A stretch of 5,244 bases of DNA from positions 1 through 5,244 of the forward strand of contig JAICGL010000314.1 of assembly GCA_025923175.1 (NCBI GenBank), in the 5' to 3' direction. Positions 4,654 through 5,244 of the stretch are shown in pieces (position 1 is the first letter of the stretch; the number at the start of each line of letters is the position of its first letter). The notes beneath the pieces were generated by a model. It made no database searches and had not been told where the DNA came from. It was given only the letters and a program-made list of their open reading frames with translations. The stretch is from Acidimicrobiia bacterium (GTDB lineage: Bacteria > Actinomycetota > Acidimicrobiia > IMCC26256 > BP-133). Both the position numbers and the translations under genes were made by a program.

Positions 4654-5244
4654 ATGGGGATACGTGAGCGGAACCATGTCACGGTCGCCGGGGATGCTTC
4701 GGCCCGGCCATTGGTCTTTGCCCACGGGTTCGGGTGCGACCAGAACATGTGGCGGTTCGTCGAACCATCGTTTCGGGACGGCTACCTCACGGTGCTGTTC
4801 GACTACGTCGGCGCCGGTCACTCCGATCTCAAGGCGTTCGACCCGGAGCGGTACGGCACACTCGCGGGCTACGCCAGGGACGTCATCGAGATCTGCGAGG
4901 AACTCGGCCTGGTCGATGCGGTCTTCGTCGGCCATTCGGTCAGTGCCATGATCGGTGCCCTGGCGGCGATCGCTGCGCCTGAGCGCATCGGGGCGCTGGT
5001 GATGGTCGGCCCGTCTCCCCGTTACATCGATGACGGCGACTACGTCGGCGGATTCAACGCCGACGACATCGACGGGCTCCTGGTCTCGCTCGACAGCAAC
5101 TATCTCGGCTGGTCGTCGGCCATGGCGCCCGTCATCATGGGCAACCCCGACCGGCCCGAGCTCGGCCAGGAACTGACCGAGAGCTTCTGCCGGAGCGATC
5201 CGCAGATCGCCCGCCGCTTCGCGCGCGTGACCTTCATGTCCGAC
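4654..5244 (+). CDS. rsbQ: RsbQ/D14/KAI2-family alpha/beta hydrolase, 3'-truncated by window edge
   Basis: The first 197 residues of a protein that aligns, from memory, almost end to end with Bacillus subtilis RsbQ (269 aa), a cytoplasmic alpha/beta hydrolase that switches on the PAS-domain PP2C phosphatase RsbP in energy stress. Matching stretches: RNHVTVAGDA (6-15), HGFGCDQNMW (24-33) with the oxyanion-hole region, LFDYVGAGHSDL (48-59), VFVGHSVSAMIG (90-101), VMVGPSPRYI, NYLGW, NPDRPELGQEL, FCRSDPQIARRFA and F.SD at the edge. S95 is the nucleophile; the Asp and His of the triad should lie beyond the window. GHSVSAM is also the motif of the plant strigolactone/karrikin receptors D14 and KAI2, which belong to the same family. 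The ATG at 4654 is chosen by homology; a leaderless start is likely. It is separated from the ArsR gene by 65 bp and a strong hairpin, so it probably starts its own unit, in which an RsbP-like PAS/PP2C gene may follow. Confidence 0.9.
   Translation, partial: MGIRERNHVTVAGDASARPLVFAHGFGCDQNMWRFVEPSFRDGYLTVLFDYVGAGHSDLKAFDPERYGTLAGYARDVIEICEELGLVDAVFVGHSVSAMIGALAAIAAPERIGALVMVGPSPRYIDDGDYVGGFNADDIDGLLVSLDSNYLGWSSAMAPVIMGNPDRPELGQELTESFCRSDPQIARRFARVTFMSD

Noticed and set aside
1..5244. CRISPR array, tRNA/rRNA, insertion sequence, phage or toxin-antitoxin elements
   Set aside because: No regularly spaced repeats, tRNA-like cloverleaf, transposase motif or terminal inverted repeats were seen; gene content looks like stable chromosome.

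Overview
The window looks like chromosomal DNA of a high-GC actinobacterium (Actinomycetota). Supporting signs are the very GC-rich third codon positions, a PknB-type membrane Ser/Thr kinase paired with a small lipoprotein, and the mix of a luciferase-like flavin monooxygenase, an EthD-domain protein and a crotonyl-CoA carboxylase/reductase homologue. A class such as Acidimicrobiia is possible, but the sequence alone cannot settle it.

Layout. Positions 1-2887 are read from the minus strand and 3022-5244 from the plus strand, so the window is split by one 134-bp divergent intergenic region (2888-3021). Minus strand, in transcription order: an EthD-domain protein (2887-2510), a limonene-monooxygenase-like LLM flavoprotein (2490-1312), a small lipoprotein (1255-869) and a Ser/Thr protein kinase (879-1, running off the window). 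EthD and LLM are 19 nt apart, and the lipoprotein and kinase genes overlap by 11 nt, so these are two tight pairs separated by 57 bp. Plus strand: a crotonyl-CoA carboxylase/reductase homologue (3022-4290), a small ArsR-type regulator 4 nt later (4295-4588), and, after a strong 13-bp hairpin (4571-4601), an RsbQ-like alpha/beta hydrolase (4654-5244, running off the window).

How the parts may work together. The central block (EthD + LLM monooxygenase, divergent from the Ccr homologue + ArsR) resembles a small self-regulated catabolic or acyl-CoA module. The divergent promoter region carries a 24-bp imperfect inverted repeat (2942-2965) that is a natural candidate operator for the ArsR protein. 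The two ends are signalling genes: a lipoprotein/kinase pair with an unusually short kinase C-lobe, and an RsbQ homologue whose known relatives feed a PAS-phosphatase (RsbP) in energy-stress signalling. Functional linkage between the ends and the central module is not shown by the sequence.

I see no tRNA, rRNA, CRISPR array, insertion sequence or phage gene. The most interesting points are the substituted CO2-pocket residue of the Ccr homologue, the ArsR/operator arrangement, the compact kinase, the hairpin that holds a stop codon in its loop, and the likely leaderless RsbQ-like gene.
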